From contig NZ_LRAC01000130.1 of the NCBI RefSeq assembly GCF_001517085.1, positions 1-64,000 of the forward strand: a DNA stretch of 64,000 nucleotides, in the 5' to 3' direction. The DNA is from Paenibacillus sp. DMB5. GTDB taxonomy: Bacteria > Bacillota > Bacilli > Paenibacillales > Paenibacillaceae. Made by a program: the position numbers and the translations under genes. Shown in pieces: positions 50,389-59,439 of this stretch (its first letter is position 1; each line of letters begins with the position of its first letter). The notes under the pieces are model-generated. The model saw only the letters and a list, made by a program, of their open reading frames with translations. It ran no database searches and had not been told where the DNA came from.

Positions 50389-51480
50389 TCAGCCTGCAGG
50401 CTTATTTATCTTCGATTTCAGGAAGGCTGTCATAGCGTAGTAGACGGGAATACATTCAACAGCCAGCCAGATGGCCGCCACAACGTATGAGTTGAAATCC
50501 TCGTGGTATCTGGTGATGTTGCGGGAATAGAGATAGGCGATGAGGACCGAACACAGGGTAAGGCCCGGAACCATCAGCTTCTTCCCCTTCTGCTTGGTCA
50601 GATACAGGGCACATTTGCTGGCCGCATAAATTAGAAAGGAGCTGTGAATGAACATGGAAGCGGACCAGATACCGATCAGGATAGGGTCCAGATTTCCCAG
50701 AATATCGTCATGGGAAGAACTGCGCACCATATCGAGGTAAGGATACTGCAGATCTTTTCCCAGATGCGGCCCGAAATTAAGCATGGTGAGTGCCCACCCG
50801 GCCACCACAAGTACAGTCAGTACCAGTTCAGCAAGGAGAACCTTTTTCAGCATATTATTGTTAATTTTCAGCTCAGGCGCTACAAACAGGAACACCACCC
50901 ATTCTGCAAACCATGAGGTTACAGCATATGCATCCCTTATTGTGATCCCTGGATCAAAGTAGTGGATAAACGCAGGCAGCATCTGAAAATTGGCATTCGG
51001 CAGAAAAAGATATAGAGAAAAGAATGTGGTGACAATAAGGAGCAGGAAAACACCGTCAGCCATATAAACGATCGTAGCCAATCCTTTGGCGGCCGTGTAA
51101 GCAATGACTATCCCCAGCACAAGCTGAATTAAGAGCGGAGGGGTTCCCCGCATATAATTCGATCCGAAGAACAGCACAAAATTTTCAATGTCCAGAGAAG
51201 CATAATAGACGGACCAGCATAACAATATGAACACCATCAATCGATGACCCCACTTCCCCATGTACTGGTCACCGAACTGGACCCAGCCTTGGCCCGCCTT
51301 CAGCTTACCTACCTTTATCATAAAAAATAGCAGGATTACCGACAGCGCGCTGCCGATCAGCACCGATATCCAGCCCTGATATCCTGAACCGGTAATGATA
51401 ATGGGTATCAGAAAAATGGACGTTTGGGAGTTGAAATAGACCAGGCTGAAACGGAACATTTGCCAGTTTGTTGTACGCAT
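50389..51480 (-). CDS. Spore germinant-receptor B subunit (GerKB/GerAB type)
   Basis: A 363-aa amino-acid-permease-like protein with about ten spans, the membrane subunit of a Ger nutrient receptor in the inner spore membrane. Start MRTTNWQMFRFS follows AAGGAGGG. It comes 22 nt after the gerC-type gene. Its ligand cannot be told from sequence. Confidence 0.9.
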   Translation of the reverse strand: MRTTNWQMFRFSLVYFNSQTSIFLIPIIITGSGYQGWISVLIGSALSVILLFFMIKVGKLKAGQGWVQFGDQYMGKWGHRLMVFILLCWSVYYASLDIENFVLFFGSNYMRGTPPLLIQLVLGIVIAYTAAKGLATIVYMADGVFLLLIVTTFFSLYLFLPNANFQMLPAFIHYFDPGITIRDAYAVTSWFAEWVVFLFVAPELKINNNMLKKVLLAELVLTVLVVAGWALTMLNFGPHLGKDLQYPYLDMVRSSSHDDILGNLDPILIGIWSASMFIHSSFLIYAASKCALYLTKQKGKKLMVPGLTLCSVLIAYLYSRNITRYHEDFNSYVVAAIWLAVECIPVYYAMTAFLKSKINKPAG

Positions 51481-51502
51481 AAGCCCTCCTTCTCCCGACC
51501 CT

Positions 51503-52654
51503 TTATTTGCTTGCCCCAAAATCAACAATGCTTATATCTGTCGTCACAATGATCTCTGCGCGGGTATAGTATTCATTCCAGCGTTCTTTTAGCTTCTTCC
51601 ATTCCCTAGGGTGGTTCCACTCAAGCAGCATCCCAAGCTGTAGAACATCTGCTCCCGCTTCCTGAGTATGCTCTATTGCTTTCTTCACTTCTGAAGTAAT
51701 CCGCTCCTCTAACTTGCGCCGGATCAGACTGCTGTGATCAATGGCCTCGTCCGTATTATTATCATCAAAAAGAGTGACACTGGCCTTTCCCTTCAATTTG
51801 ATGTAGAAAACAGGCCCGTCTGCTGTAATCCGTACCTTTCTGGATACAGTATTATTATAGAAAAGAGCGCTCGCCTTTCCTTTGCTTTCCTGCTCGTTCC
51901 ACATTACAGTGTACATAGGAAGTGTTACATGCCCGGACAGGTCTCCGGCGGCCCAGGAAAGCGCCCTGCTCTCATCGCTGTTTAAGGTTCCTGTCATTTT
52001 CATACCGCTGAAGAGCATCACCCCCTGCACCCCTGCCCACTTCACCGGCTCACCCTGATCTTTCTCCTCCTTCTCGCCAAACGACAGAAAGTTCATGGCA
52101 TATCCCATATTGTTGGACTCCGCGAGCAGACAATCCCGTATGGTTGTAGCGTAAGTCAGGTTCAGCTCCGAAAAGTTTCTCAGCACCTGGGACGGCAGCT
52201 GCTCAAAGATTGCGGATAATCCGGCGATCTCCTTGGCCTTACCCGGAGCTGCCATGATGTAGGTACCTATCGGAATCTCCGGCTGCCGCTTACACCATTC
52301 AAGCAGTTCATGGATACCGTTTGCCGCATACTCTTTGCCGATGACAATCGCTTTGATATGTGAGATTTCCAGACGGCGGGAGAGATCCTTTTGAATCATG
52401 ATTATGGCATCCGTAATTGAGTGCGCCGTTTTGGTTACTGTTGAATAGCTTTTTCCCTGGGCAGTTCCGGATTGTGTACCGGATACCAGACGGTTAGGCA
52501 GCGGCGAGCTGATGGATAGTTCAACCGTTCCGGGCTCCGCTCCGGCGTCTATATAGATTCCGAAAATAAACGTCAGCTGATCCAGCTCAATCTTGGAGCA
52601 GCCGGTCAGGTTGAGCAGCAGCAGCAGAGCCAGTCCCAGCTTGAGCAGCTTCAT
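51503..52654 (-). CDS. Spore germinant-receptor C subunit, Ger(x)C lipoprotein
   Basis: A 383-aa lipoprotein with lipobox LNLTGC (Cys about residue 19) and the Ger(x)C pattern IELDQLTFIFGIYIDAG, HIKAIVIGKEYAANGI, GVMLFSGMKMTGTL and the end EWKKLKERWNEYY. It sits outside the inner spore membrane in the receptor. Its start overlaps the gerA stop by 4 nt. Confidence 0.93.
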   Translation of the reverse strand: MKLLKLGLALLLLLNLTGCSKIELDQLTFIFGIYIDAGAEPGTVELSISSPLPNRLVSGTQSGTAQGKSYSTVTKTAHSITDAIIMIQKDLSRRLEISHIKAIVIGKEYAANGIHELLEWCKRQPEIPIGTYIMAAPGKAKEIAGLSAIFEQLPSQVLRNFSELNLTYATTIRDCLLAESNNMGYAMNFLSFGEKEEKDQGEPVKWAGVQGVMLFSGMKMTGTLNSDESRALSWAAGDLSGHVTLPMYTVMWNEQESKGKASALFYNNTVSRKVRITADGPVFYIKLKGKASVTLFDDNNTDEAIDHSSLIRRKLEERITSEVKKAIEHTQEAGADVLQLGMLLEWNHPREWKKLKERWNEYYTRAEIIVTTDISIVDFGASK

Positions 52655-54099
52655 TTCGGTCTCTGCCTCCTGTCATTTGTACTGCCGGTAAAGGAGGTGC
52701 TCCGCTTGGTCATGAACGGGTTAGGAACACGCAGCAGAGTATCCTTCCAGTCCTCCAGAATCAGCGGCGCTAACGGCTGCAGGTACGGCGTTCCAAATGA
52801 TTTTAGATGCGCCAGATGCCCGTAAATAATAAAGACAGCAACGATAACCCCCAGCAGTCCCATAGTGCCTCCAAACATCAGCAGCACGAACCGCAGCAGC
52901 CTGAAGGTTAGCCCCAGCTCCAGATGCGGAATAATGTACGACGCAATCCCGGTTATCGAGACGACAATGACCATCGGTGCAGACACGATACCCGCCTGCA
53001 CCGCTGCCTGGCCGATGACAATACCGCCGATAATGGAAACGGTCTGTCCGACAGGCTTCGGAATCCGGGTGCCGGCTTCTCTGAGCGCTTCAAAGGTCAG
53101 CTCCATAATAAGGGCTTCCGTAAGCGCAGAGAAGGGAATGTTTTCGCGTGCAGCCGCAATGGTCAGCAGCAGGTCAGACGGAATAATCTGCGAATGAAAC
53201 GTAGTGATCGCAACATATAAAGCCGGGAGCACCATGGAAATCAGCGAAAAGAAAAAGCGGATAAGCCTGATCCAGCTACCGGCGTAAAAGCTCTGATAGT
53301 AATCTTCCGACGACTGCAGCAGCGATAAAAGGGTCACCGGCGTCAGTATGGCGGAAGGCGTACCGTCCTGCATTATGCCGACACGGCCTTCCATCAGCGA
53401 AGCAGCCACGGAATCGGGACGCTCCGTATACTGGAAGACCGGAAAAGGCGAGAATTTGCCCTGCTTCACATGCTCGGCGATGGAGCTGATGCCAAGTACG
53501 CCGTCAATATTCAGATTAACCAGAACATCCTCAATCTCAGCAAGGATTTCCGGCTTGTAGAGGCCTTCAATATAGACTACATACACATCGGTCTTTGTGT
53601 ATTTTCCGATAGAAAAGTGCTTGGTCTTCAGGTCAGCATGCTTGATCTTGTGGCGCAGCAGCGACAGATTGGTGGCCACATCCTCGATGAAGGCCTCCTG
53701 GGGCCCGATTACGACCAGCTCATTCTGCGACTCGGAGACCGCTCTTTTCTGATAATGGGTAATCTCGAAGTAGTACAGAAACGGCAACCCTTCTATGCAG
53801 AGCACCGCATTGCCGCTGACAGCCAGCTCCACCGCCCTGTCTATCTCATATACCTTGATATAGGGAATGGCAAAGGCTGATCCGTGATCCAGACGCTTTA
53901 GGAAGCCGGACCAGTCCGGCTCTGCATTGGCCTCGGACTTCAGCGGGGAAGCGACGAATTCCTGCAGGCTGAGGGTATCCACGATGGACGGGATATAGAT
54001 CAGCATGCAGGAATGCCCGTGAATATTAATAGACTGGTATACAGCATCGCTGCAGCCTCGCAGCTGGTCCTGTATGGCATCCAGAACACTTTCCGCCAT
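52651..54099 (-). CDS. Spore germinant-receptor A subunit (GerA family)
   Basis: A 482-aa GerA-type protein: soluble N-terminal half, then four to five spans (from about residue 285) with the family blocks YTERPDSVAASLMEGRVGIMQDGTPSAIL, REAGTRIPKPVGQTVSIIGG and the late basic tail. It forms the channel-like part of the nutrient receptor. 37 nt after the yetF-type gene, so the four genes are probably one transcript. Confidence 0.95.
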   Translation of the reverse strand: MAESVLDAIQDQLRGCSDAVYQSINIHGHSCMLIYIPSIVDTLSLQEFVASPLKSEANAEPDWSGFLKRLDHGSAFAIPYIKVYEIDRAVELAVSGNAVLCIEGLPFLYYFEITHYQKRAVSESQNELVVIGPQEAFIEDVATNLSLLRHKIKHADLKTKHFSIGKYTKTDVYVVYIEGLYKPEILAEIEDVLVNLNIDGVLGISSIAEHVKQGKFSPFPVFQYTERPDSVAASLMEGRVGIMQDGTPSAILTPVTLLSLLQSSEDYYQSFYAGSWIRLIRFFFSLISMVLPALYVAITTFHSQIIPSDLLLTIAAARENIPFSALTEALIMELTFEALREAGTRIPKPVGQTVSIIGGIVIGQAAVQAGIVSAPMVIVVSITGIASYIIPHLELGLTFRLLRFVLLMFGGTMGLLGVIVAVFIIYGHLAHLKSFGTPYLQPLAPLILEDWKDTLLRVPNPFMTKRSTSFTGSTNDRRQRPK

Positions 54100-54136
54100 T
54101 TCTTCCCGCCTCCTCCGGATATATGGTGAATCTGAC

Positions 54137-55000
54137 TTAGTTTGCCTGAATATAGGGCTTTAATTCCTGAAGCAGCTTCTGCAGTCTGACCGAACTCTCT
54201 CCGTACATCTGCTTCGCTTCCTCATTGCTGGTGGACAGGCTGAACAGCTCCAGATCCGCTTCGCATTTTTTGAGAAGGGCATAGAGCTGGGGCTTGTCCT
54301 GGGGCTGCGGCACCCGCACCTTATCGGCATACAGATCAACCGTAAGCTCCCCGTAGGAATCCACCTGCCCGAGAAAAACATTTTCCACAGTAAGACCCTG
54401 TTTTTCCAGCTCCCCCTTCAGCCAGCTGCGCGACAAGTTCAGCGTATCAAGGGGTTCATCCAGTATTTTGCCGTCCATGATGACAGCCTGCGACTCCTTT
54501 TCGGGTGCCACCTTAATCCCAAGATCCTTGGGCGTCAGCGGCTGATTTTCCTTTTTGAGCAGAACATTAATAGCACCGTCCGACTCCATAATGGCAAACT
54601 CAACATCGGCCACCGTAAAAACATCCTTTTTGCGCAGCTCTTCCAGCAGTTCATCTGTAGTCAGCTTTTCTTTACGCAGCTTATCCTCCATAATCTTGCC
54701 GTCCTTGATCAGTACGGTTGATTTGAAATCAATGAAATCTCGGGCTTTCTTGCTTTTAATCTGCAGATATTCAATTCCCAGAGAAAAAGCTACCCAGACA
54801 ACTAGCGCAATCAGGCCCAGATGCCATGTTTTGTCTGTATCCAGCGAGATGTATGCTGCCAGACTCCCCACTGTAATTCCTGTAATATACTCAAAAAAAG
54901 AAAGCTGTGAAACCTGTCTTTTGCCAAGCAGCTTGGTCAAAAAGAACAAGACTACAACAGCAAATATGGTTCGTACAACAACCTCAAGCCATTCCGGCAT
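54137..55000 (-). CDS. YetF-like (DUF421) membrane protein with DUF1657-like tail
   Basis: A 287-aa protein: three N-terminal spans with FLTKLLGKRQVSQLSFFEYITGITVGSLAA, a DUF421 cytoplasmic domain (FKSTVLIKDGKIMEDKLRKEKLTTDELLEELRKKDV) and a C-terminal segment like DUF1657 (LKKCEADLELFSLSTSNEEAKQMY). GGGGGGAT precedes the ATG at 55000. Many sporeformers carry such genes as sporulation genes, and it leads the ger operon. Divergent from a free DUF1657 gene. Confidence 0.87.
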   Translation of the reverse strand: MPEWLEVVVRTIFAVVVLFFLTKLLGKRQVSQLSFFEYITGITVGSLAAYISLDTDKTWHLGLIALVVWVAFSLGIEYLQIKSKKARDFIDFKSTVLIKDGKIMEDKLRKEKLTTDELLEELRKKDVFTVADVEFAIMESDGAINVLLKKENQPLTPKDLGIKVAPEKESQAVIMDGKILDEPLDTLNLSRSWLKGELEKQGLTVENVFLGQVDSYGELTVDLYADKVRVPQPQDKPQLYALLKKCEADLELFSLSTSNEEAKQMYGESSVRLQKLLQELKPYIQAN

Positions 55001-55121
55001 GTTGATCCCCCCGTAAATTACAGTTATGTTCGTGCTTATGCCATATTCATTATTTGTCAAAAGAGGGGGGATTTACTCGCTGCTCTTCGAACTTCTGATA
55101 TTTCTAATCAGAGCGTCTGCT

Positions 55122-55153
55122 TGAATTTTCCAGCATTACCCCCGGCTATACAG
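55122..55153 (+). promoter_or_regulatory. Possible forespore sigma (SigF/SigG) promoter for DUF1657 gene
   Basis: TGAATT (55122-55127), 16 nt, then GGCTATACAG (55144-55153), close to the SigF form GGNNANANTR. It lies 50 nt before the start codon. Fits expected spore expression, but is not a perfect match. Confidence 0.35.
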
Positions 55154-55203
55154 TCAATACTAGATGATAGCTGTTACTTATGAATGTGGAGGGATAACAA
55201 GTC

Positions 55204-55410
55204 ATGACTGTTGCTTCGCAAGTAAAAACCTGCCTGTCTTCGCTAAAAAGCGCCCAGGCCAGCCTCGAGCAGTTCGCATTGGAAACCCAGAATGAGGAAG
55301 CCAAAACCCTGTTTACCAGTGCAGCTGAACAGACCCAGCAAATTGTTGTGCAGGTTGAAGGCCGGGTAGCCCAGCTGGAGAAGGAAGAGCCGCAGTACAG
55401 AGGTTTCTAA
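55204..55410 (+). CDS. DUF1657 small protein
   Basis: A 68-aa helical protein (MTVASQVKTCLSSLKSAQASLEQ, NEEAKTLFTSAAEQTQQIV). DUF1657 proteins occur near spoVA and yetF-type genes in sporeformers; role unknown. GGAGGGAT lies before the ATG. It shares a domain with the tail of the divergent YetF-like protein. Confidence 0.88.
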   Translation: MTVASQVKTCLSSLKSAQASLEQFALETQNEEAKTLFTSAAEQTQQIVVQVEGRVAQLEKEEPQYRGF

Positions 55411-55425
55411 CATTTTTCGGGGTGT

Positions 55426-55479
55426 AAAAAAGAGGCCGTTCCCTCCTGCAGCATCTGCAGAACGCGGGACAGCCTCTTT
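55426..55479. terminator. Bidirectional terminator
   Basis: AAAAAAGAGGCCGTTCCC and GGGACAGCCTCTTT make a stem with bulges around an inner CTGCAG/CTGCAG pair. It serves the DUF1657 gene and the convergent oxidoreductase gene. Confidence 0.75.
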
Positions 55480-55496
55480 GTCATTATCATTTTCGG

Positions 55497-56570
55497 TTAA
55501 ATTCCGGCTTCCTGCTGAAGCGCTTGACCGGAAGGGTTCAACAAGCTGGCGATTTCCAGCTTGCGGCCCGTCCTGGCGCTCTCCAGTGCACCGAAGACCA
55601 TAGCCATACTGTAAATATTGTCACGGCAGTCTGTTTCAGCCGGGCGCTGCTCAATGAGCGACTGGAACATTTCGCGGAGGCAGCCGTGATGGAAGGTTTC
55701 TTCCATCGGTACCTGAGCTCCTTCGAGCCGCTCGTATTCACGCAGAAACTGTTCATTGGTTCCTTTGTCCCGGATCACCTCGGCATAAGGCATTCCCGTA
55801 CCATCCCACAGGATTGCACCCCGCTCACCTTGAACCCGCCAAGAGGCCTCCCAGGAGGTAGGTGCACCTTCCGCACACCACGAGCCCTGATAGCAGAATA
55901 CGGAGCCGTCCGACATCTCAAAGATACAGACAGCGGCGGCATTGCCGGCATACCAGGAGCCCGGAGGGTTGAATTCCTGGCAGTACACGGTAACCGGGTC
56001 TGCTCCGCTGATGAACCGTGCCTGGTCAAAGGTATGAATCGCCATATCCAGCAGCAGCGGGCTGTCCATGGCATCCCGGAAGCCGCCAAAATGCGGCGCC
56101 AGGAAAAAGCTTGCACCCACATAGCCAATCCTGCCAACCGTACCCGCTTCAATCAGCCGTCTAAGCGAGCGGATGCGCGGGTCATAGCGCCGGTTCTGCA
56201 TAACCGCATGTGAGCGGCCGGTTCGTCCGGCAACTGCTACAATCTCGCTGCACTGCTCCAGCGATTCCGCCAGGGGCTTCTCACTGAACACGTTGCAGCC
56301 CAGCTCAAGCGCAGAAGAAGCAATGTGATAATGACTTGAGGGAAAGGTCACATCAAATACCAGATTCGCCCCAGTCTCCTTGATTGCCTGCTTAATATCC
56401 GTAAATGCAGCCGCGGCAAGGCCGTGCTTGCCGGCCATTGCTTCAGCTGCCTCCAGCCGGATATCGACCAGAGCTACAATTTCTGTATCCGGCCGCTTTA
56501 GGGCATAACTGATCCATTCATTAGACATTGCGCCGCAGCCGGCCACAGCCACCCGATATTGTACCGTCAT
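55497..56570 (-). CDS. Gfo/Idh/MocA-family oxidoreductase
   Basis: A 357-aa dehydrogenase: Rossmann AVAGCGAMSNEW, SEKPLAE (about residue 97), MQNRRYDPRIRSLRRLIEAG and LLLDMAIHTFDQARFISG. Follows the TIM-barrel gene by 12 nt and is on the same transcript. With it and the divergent AraC gene it forms a second sugar locus like that at 15-20 kb. Confidence 0.9.
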   Translation of the reverse strand: MTVQYRVAVAGCGAMSNEWISYALKRPDTEIVALVDIRLEAAEAMAGKHGLAAAAFTDIKQAIKETGANLVFDVTFPSSHYHIASSALELGCNVFSEKPLAESLEQCSEIVAVAGRTGRSHAVMQNRRYDPRIRSLRRLIEAGTVGRIGYVGASFFLAPHFGGFRDAMDSPLLLDMAIHTFDQARFISGADPVTVYCQEFNPPGSWYAGNAAAVCIFEMSDGSVFCYQGSWCAEGAPTSWEASWRVQGERGAILWDGTGMPYAEVIRDKGTNEQFLREYERLEGAQVPMEETFHHGCLREMFQSLIEQRPAETDCRDNIYSMAMVFGALESARTGRKLEIASLLNPSGQALQQEAGI

Positions 56571-56582
56571 GTTAAGCCTCCT

Positions 56583-57470
56583 TTAGACCGGATTGGGGAC
56601 AAAGCTGCCTCCCCGGCAAGATTTCAGATAGTTCAGCGCATGAACCTGTCCGGTCATTTCCAGATGATCGCGGTAAACCGGGTCATGCCAGCCTTCAATG
56701 TCAATGGTGCCCTTGTATCCGGCCTGGCGAAGGATGCTGATCACATCGGTCCAGTTAGTATCCCCGAAGCCCGGAGTGCGGTGCCACACATAGTCCTTGG
56801 GTCCGTGGATGCCATATTCCTTCACGATGTCCCAGGCAATCGTTGCGTCTTTGCCGTGTACATGGAATATCTTATCCGTCCATTTGCGCAGCTGCGGAAT
56901 GGGATCAATCAGCTGTACCATCTGATGGCAGGGCTCCCACTCCAGTCCGATATTGTCAGCCGGTACAGCATTGAACATCTTCTCCCAGGCAGTAGGGTTA
57001 TGCGCTATGTTCCAGTCACCGGTCTTCCAGCTGCCGTCCATGGAGCAATTTTCAAAAGCGATTCTGACTCCTTTATCTGCAGCTCTTTTGGACAGCTCTC
57101 CGAATACTTCCGCAAATTTGGGCAGGGATTCATCAATGGACAGGCCGGTCAGCCGTCCGGTGAAACCGTTTACGATATCGGTCCCGAATAAATGGGCGTG
57201 ATCAATCAGCCGTTCCCAGCTTGCCAGTGTATCTGCATTATCGCCGGTTCCGGTTAGCGGATTGCCGAACACCCCGATCGCTGAAATGACAAACTGGTGC
57301 TCCTCGGCCAGCTCCCGCACCCGCGCTGCCGTGTCTGCCAGATCCGTCTTGCCTGTAGTCTGCCAGAAGGTCAGGCTGTAGGATTCAAAGCCGTGGCGTG
57401 CAATCTGAGGAATCACTCTTACTGCGTCCCCTCCTCCGACCAGTGTACCGATTCTCAATGTATCTTCCAT
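56583..57470 (-). CDS. Sugar phosphate isomerase/epimerase (TIM barrel)
   Basis: A 295-aa xylose-isomerase-like barrel with VRIAFENCSMDGSW, NIGLEWEPCHQ, IFHVHGKDATI and GTIDIEGWHDP, which carry the expected Glu/Asp/His metal ligands. The ATG at 57470 (MEDTLRIGTLVGGG) fits; a GTG at 57482 is in frame. First gene of a two-gene operon, divergent from AraC. Confidence 0.88.
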   Translation of the reverse strand: MEDTLRIGTLVGGGDAVRVIPQIARHGFESYSLTFWQTTGKTDLADTAARVRELAEEHQFVISAIGVFGNPLTGTGDNADTLASWERLIDHAHLFGTDIVNGFTGRLTGLSIDESLPKFAEVFGELSKRAADKGVRIAFENCSMDGSWKTGDWNIAHNPTAWEKMFNAVPADNIGLEWEPCHQMVQLIDPIPQLRKWTDKIFHVHGKDATIAWDIVKEYGIHGPKDYVWHRTPGFGDTNWTDVISILRQAGYKGTIDIEGWHDPVYRDHLEMTGQVHALNYLKSCRGGSFVPNPV

Positions 57471-57489
57471 CTTGTTTACCACTCCAATA

Positions 57490-57517
57490 TTGGTTTATAG
57501 TTAACTGAATAAACCAA
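57490..57517. promoter_or_regulatory. 8-bp-arm inverted repeat in isomerase/AraC divergent region
   Basis: TTGGTTTA (57490-57497) and TAAACCAA (57510-57517), perfect, 12-nt spacer. 20 nt before the isomerase start, so it may be the AraC-type or another operator. Confidence 0.5.
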
Positions 57518-57594
57518 GTATAAGGCTCATTATAAGCAAAATCTCTCCTTATCTTGTGCTAATATAGCTGAATCTTGTGGGAGTTGAACCCGGC

Positions 57595-58482
57595 ATGTCC
57601 TATCCGAAAGAGCTCAAGGAATACCCCCAGCTTGAAGAGAAAACCTATCCCTTCCGCGTATTCTTCAACGGATGCAGGGATGCCCGGCCTGAGCAGAATA
57701 TACTGTTCCTGCACTGGCATGAGCATTTTGAAATTATTGTTATGCAAAAGGGCAGCGCTATCTTTCATGTAGACAGCAAGCCTTATCATGCATCGGCGGG
57801 AGACGTCATTATTGTGCCTTCCGGCGGACTGCACGTCGGTTATAGTCTCTCTGGCGGAGATATTGAGTTTGTATCCATCGTGTTCCATGCCTCGCTGTTC
57901 AAGGACAGGAACCAGGACTCCCAGCATGAGCAGTTTGTGGCTCCTTACTTGAATAACCGTTACCAGTTCCCGGTAAAGCCGGCGGACAATCTTTCTGCCT
58001 GCTCTGCCTACTATACGCTGCTGGAATCGGTGATTCATGAAGTGCAGCATAAGGGTCCGGCTTTTCAACTGGTGGTAAAGAACCAGCTTCATTTGTTCTT
58101 TACCCTGCTGGCCCGCTCCTTTCCCCCGCAGCAGGTGGAGGGCAGGCAGCAGAGTGAACGCTATTCGGTCAACCGGGAGCGCTTCAAGCCGCTGCTGGAG
58201 TATCTGGACAGCCATTATGACGAGAAAATCAGCATCGATTTTGCAGCAAAGTTCGTAAATCTCAACCCCTATCATTTCTGCAAAACATTCAAAAAACTGA
58301 CCGGCCGCACCTTCATTGACTACGTGAACCTGTGCAGGGTTAATGAGGCTGAACGCCTGCTGCTGGAGACAGATGATACCATTACTGAAATTGCCGGAAA
58401 AGTAGGCTGTGACAACCCCAATTACTTCACTAAGCTGTATAAGCAATACAAAGGAACAACTCCTTCTGCGATGAGAAAATAA
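57595..58482 (+). CDS. AraC-family regulator
   Basis: A 295-aa AraC protein: cupin part with HWHEHFEIIVMQKGSAIFHVDSKPYHASAGDVIIVPSG and C-terminal HTH pair (ISIDFAAKFVNLNPYHFCKTFKKLTG and ITEIAGKVGCDNPNYFTKLYKQYKGTTPSAMRK). Ending is intact, unlike the AraC at 19.7 kb. GGGAG lies 11 nt before the ATG at 57595; a GTG at 57577 is in frame. Likely controls the divergent isomerase-oxidoreductase pair. Confidence 0.92.
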   Translation: MSYPKELKEYPQLEEKTYPFRVFFNGCRDARPEQNILFLHWHEHFEIIVMQKGSAIFHVDSKPYHASAGDVIIVPSGGLHVGYSLSGGDIEFVSIVFHASLFKDRNQDSQHEQFVAPYLNNRYQFPVKPADNLSACSAYYTLLESVIHEVQHKGPAFQLVVKNQLHLFFTLLARSFPPQQVEGRQQSERYSVNRERFKPLLEYLDSHYDEKISIDFAAKFVNLNPYHFCKTFKKLTGRTFIDYVNLCRVNEAERLLLETDDTITEIAGKVGCDNPNYFTKLYKQYKGTTPSAMRK

Positions 58483-58499
58483 TGGACTTTTCCAGTGCA

Positions 58500-58540
58500 G
58501 AAAGAGCACCATTCAGCAGTTGTGAAGGGTGCTCTTTCTT
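58500..58540. terminator. Bidirectional terminator
   Basis: GAAAGAGCACC and GGTGCTCTTTC form an 11-bp stem between the AraC gene and the convergent lipoprotein gene. Confidence 0.8.
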
Positions 58541-58556
58541 ATTTGCATATTTGCGG

Positions 58557-59339
58557 TTACTCCATTAGTTCAATTCTCCGGACGGTGGCCTGGGCAGGCA
58601 GCGAATCCAGAACGGTTCCCGTCCCCCAGATATGCACCTGCTGTCCCTTTTTCAATCCGGTGGACTCTATTTTCTGCCCGTCAGCATCATAAAGCTCCGA
58701 GCGGTCATTGAAGGAGAACCAGTAGGTCGGGTCCTCTTTTCCCGGTTCCAGGATCAGAATACTGCCTACAGTCCCTGACTTCACTTCAACAATGGTTCCG
58801 GTTACGCTTGGCTCACCCAGCTCCTGCACCTCAAAGCGCAGCATTCCGGGATCAATCAGCTTATTGAGAGTCTGTTCGGCAGCCTCCAGGTAATCGTCGG
58901 GTACGGTAATGCCAAGCTTGTTCTGTTTGACATCAATCCATGAACCGTAGAGATTAAGCTGATTATGCAAATCCTTGTCTGCCAGCAATTTCTGTGCTGC
59001 TTCAAGCTCACCGGCAGAATATTTCACATCGTGCAGAATATAGCTGCCGGAGGTGAATTTTTCGGCAAAACGCTGCTCAAGACCGCTGTCGAGCCCCACA
59101 ATATTTATATGGACCAGATTGTCCTCCAGATATATATCCCCGTTGATTATGCTTTCCTCTGTCAGGAAGAGTTGTACCTTCTCGGGATCTGCCGCAATCT
59201 GTCCGGCGGATGGAGACACGGCCTTAGAAGAGCTTGCTGCAGGTGAAGCCTTACCGGTCACATCCCCTGGATCTGCGCAGCCTGCAAGCAGCAGGCTGAT
59301 CAAACCAAAGCCGATTCCTGTTATTTTCAATCTGGACAT
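58557..59339 (-). CDS. Lipoprotein, DUF3221-like C-terminus
   Basis: A 260-aa lipoprotein: lipobox LLLAGC (Cys about residue 21), a Ser/Ala/Pro spacer, a middle domain (DPEKVQLFLTEESIINGDIYL...), and a C-terminal OB-like part (SVTGTIVEVKSGTVGSILILEPG, KKGQQVHIWGTG) resembling DUF3221. Function not known. AAAGG lies upstream of the ATG at 59339. Confidence 0.8.
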   Translation of the reverse strand: MSRLKITGIGFGLISLLLAGCADPGDVTGKASPAASSSKAVSPSAGQIAADPEKVQLFLTEESIINGDIYLEDNLVHINIVGLDSGLEQRFAEKFTSGSYILHDVKYSAGELEAAQKLLADKDLHNQLNLYGSWIDVKQNKLGITVPDDYLEAAEQTLNKLIDPGMLRFEVQELGEPSVTGTIVEVKSGTVGSILILEPGKEDPTYWFSFNDRSELYDADGQKIESTGLKKGQQVHIWGTGTVLDSLPAQATVRRIELME

Positions 59340-59439
59340 ATTCAGCCGCCTTTCCATGATTTCTACTTCTCTAAACGCGCTGTACCATGGAAAGGTTGCT
59401 GTTGGCCAATAAACGCTGAACTGTTCGGCAGTCTGCTAC

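Noticed and set aside
57559..58512. 317-codon open frame on the minus strand opposite the AraC gene
   Set aside because: It mirrors the AraC coding sequence, has no ribosome binding site or family motifs, and the plus-strand protein is clearly real.
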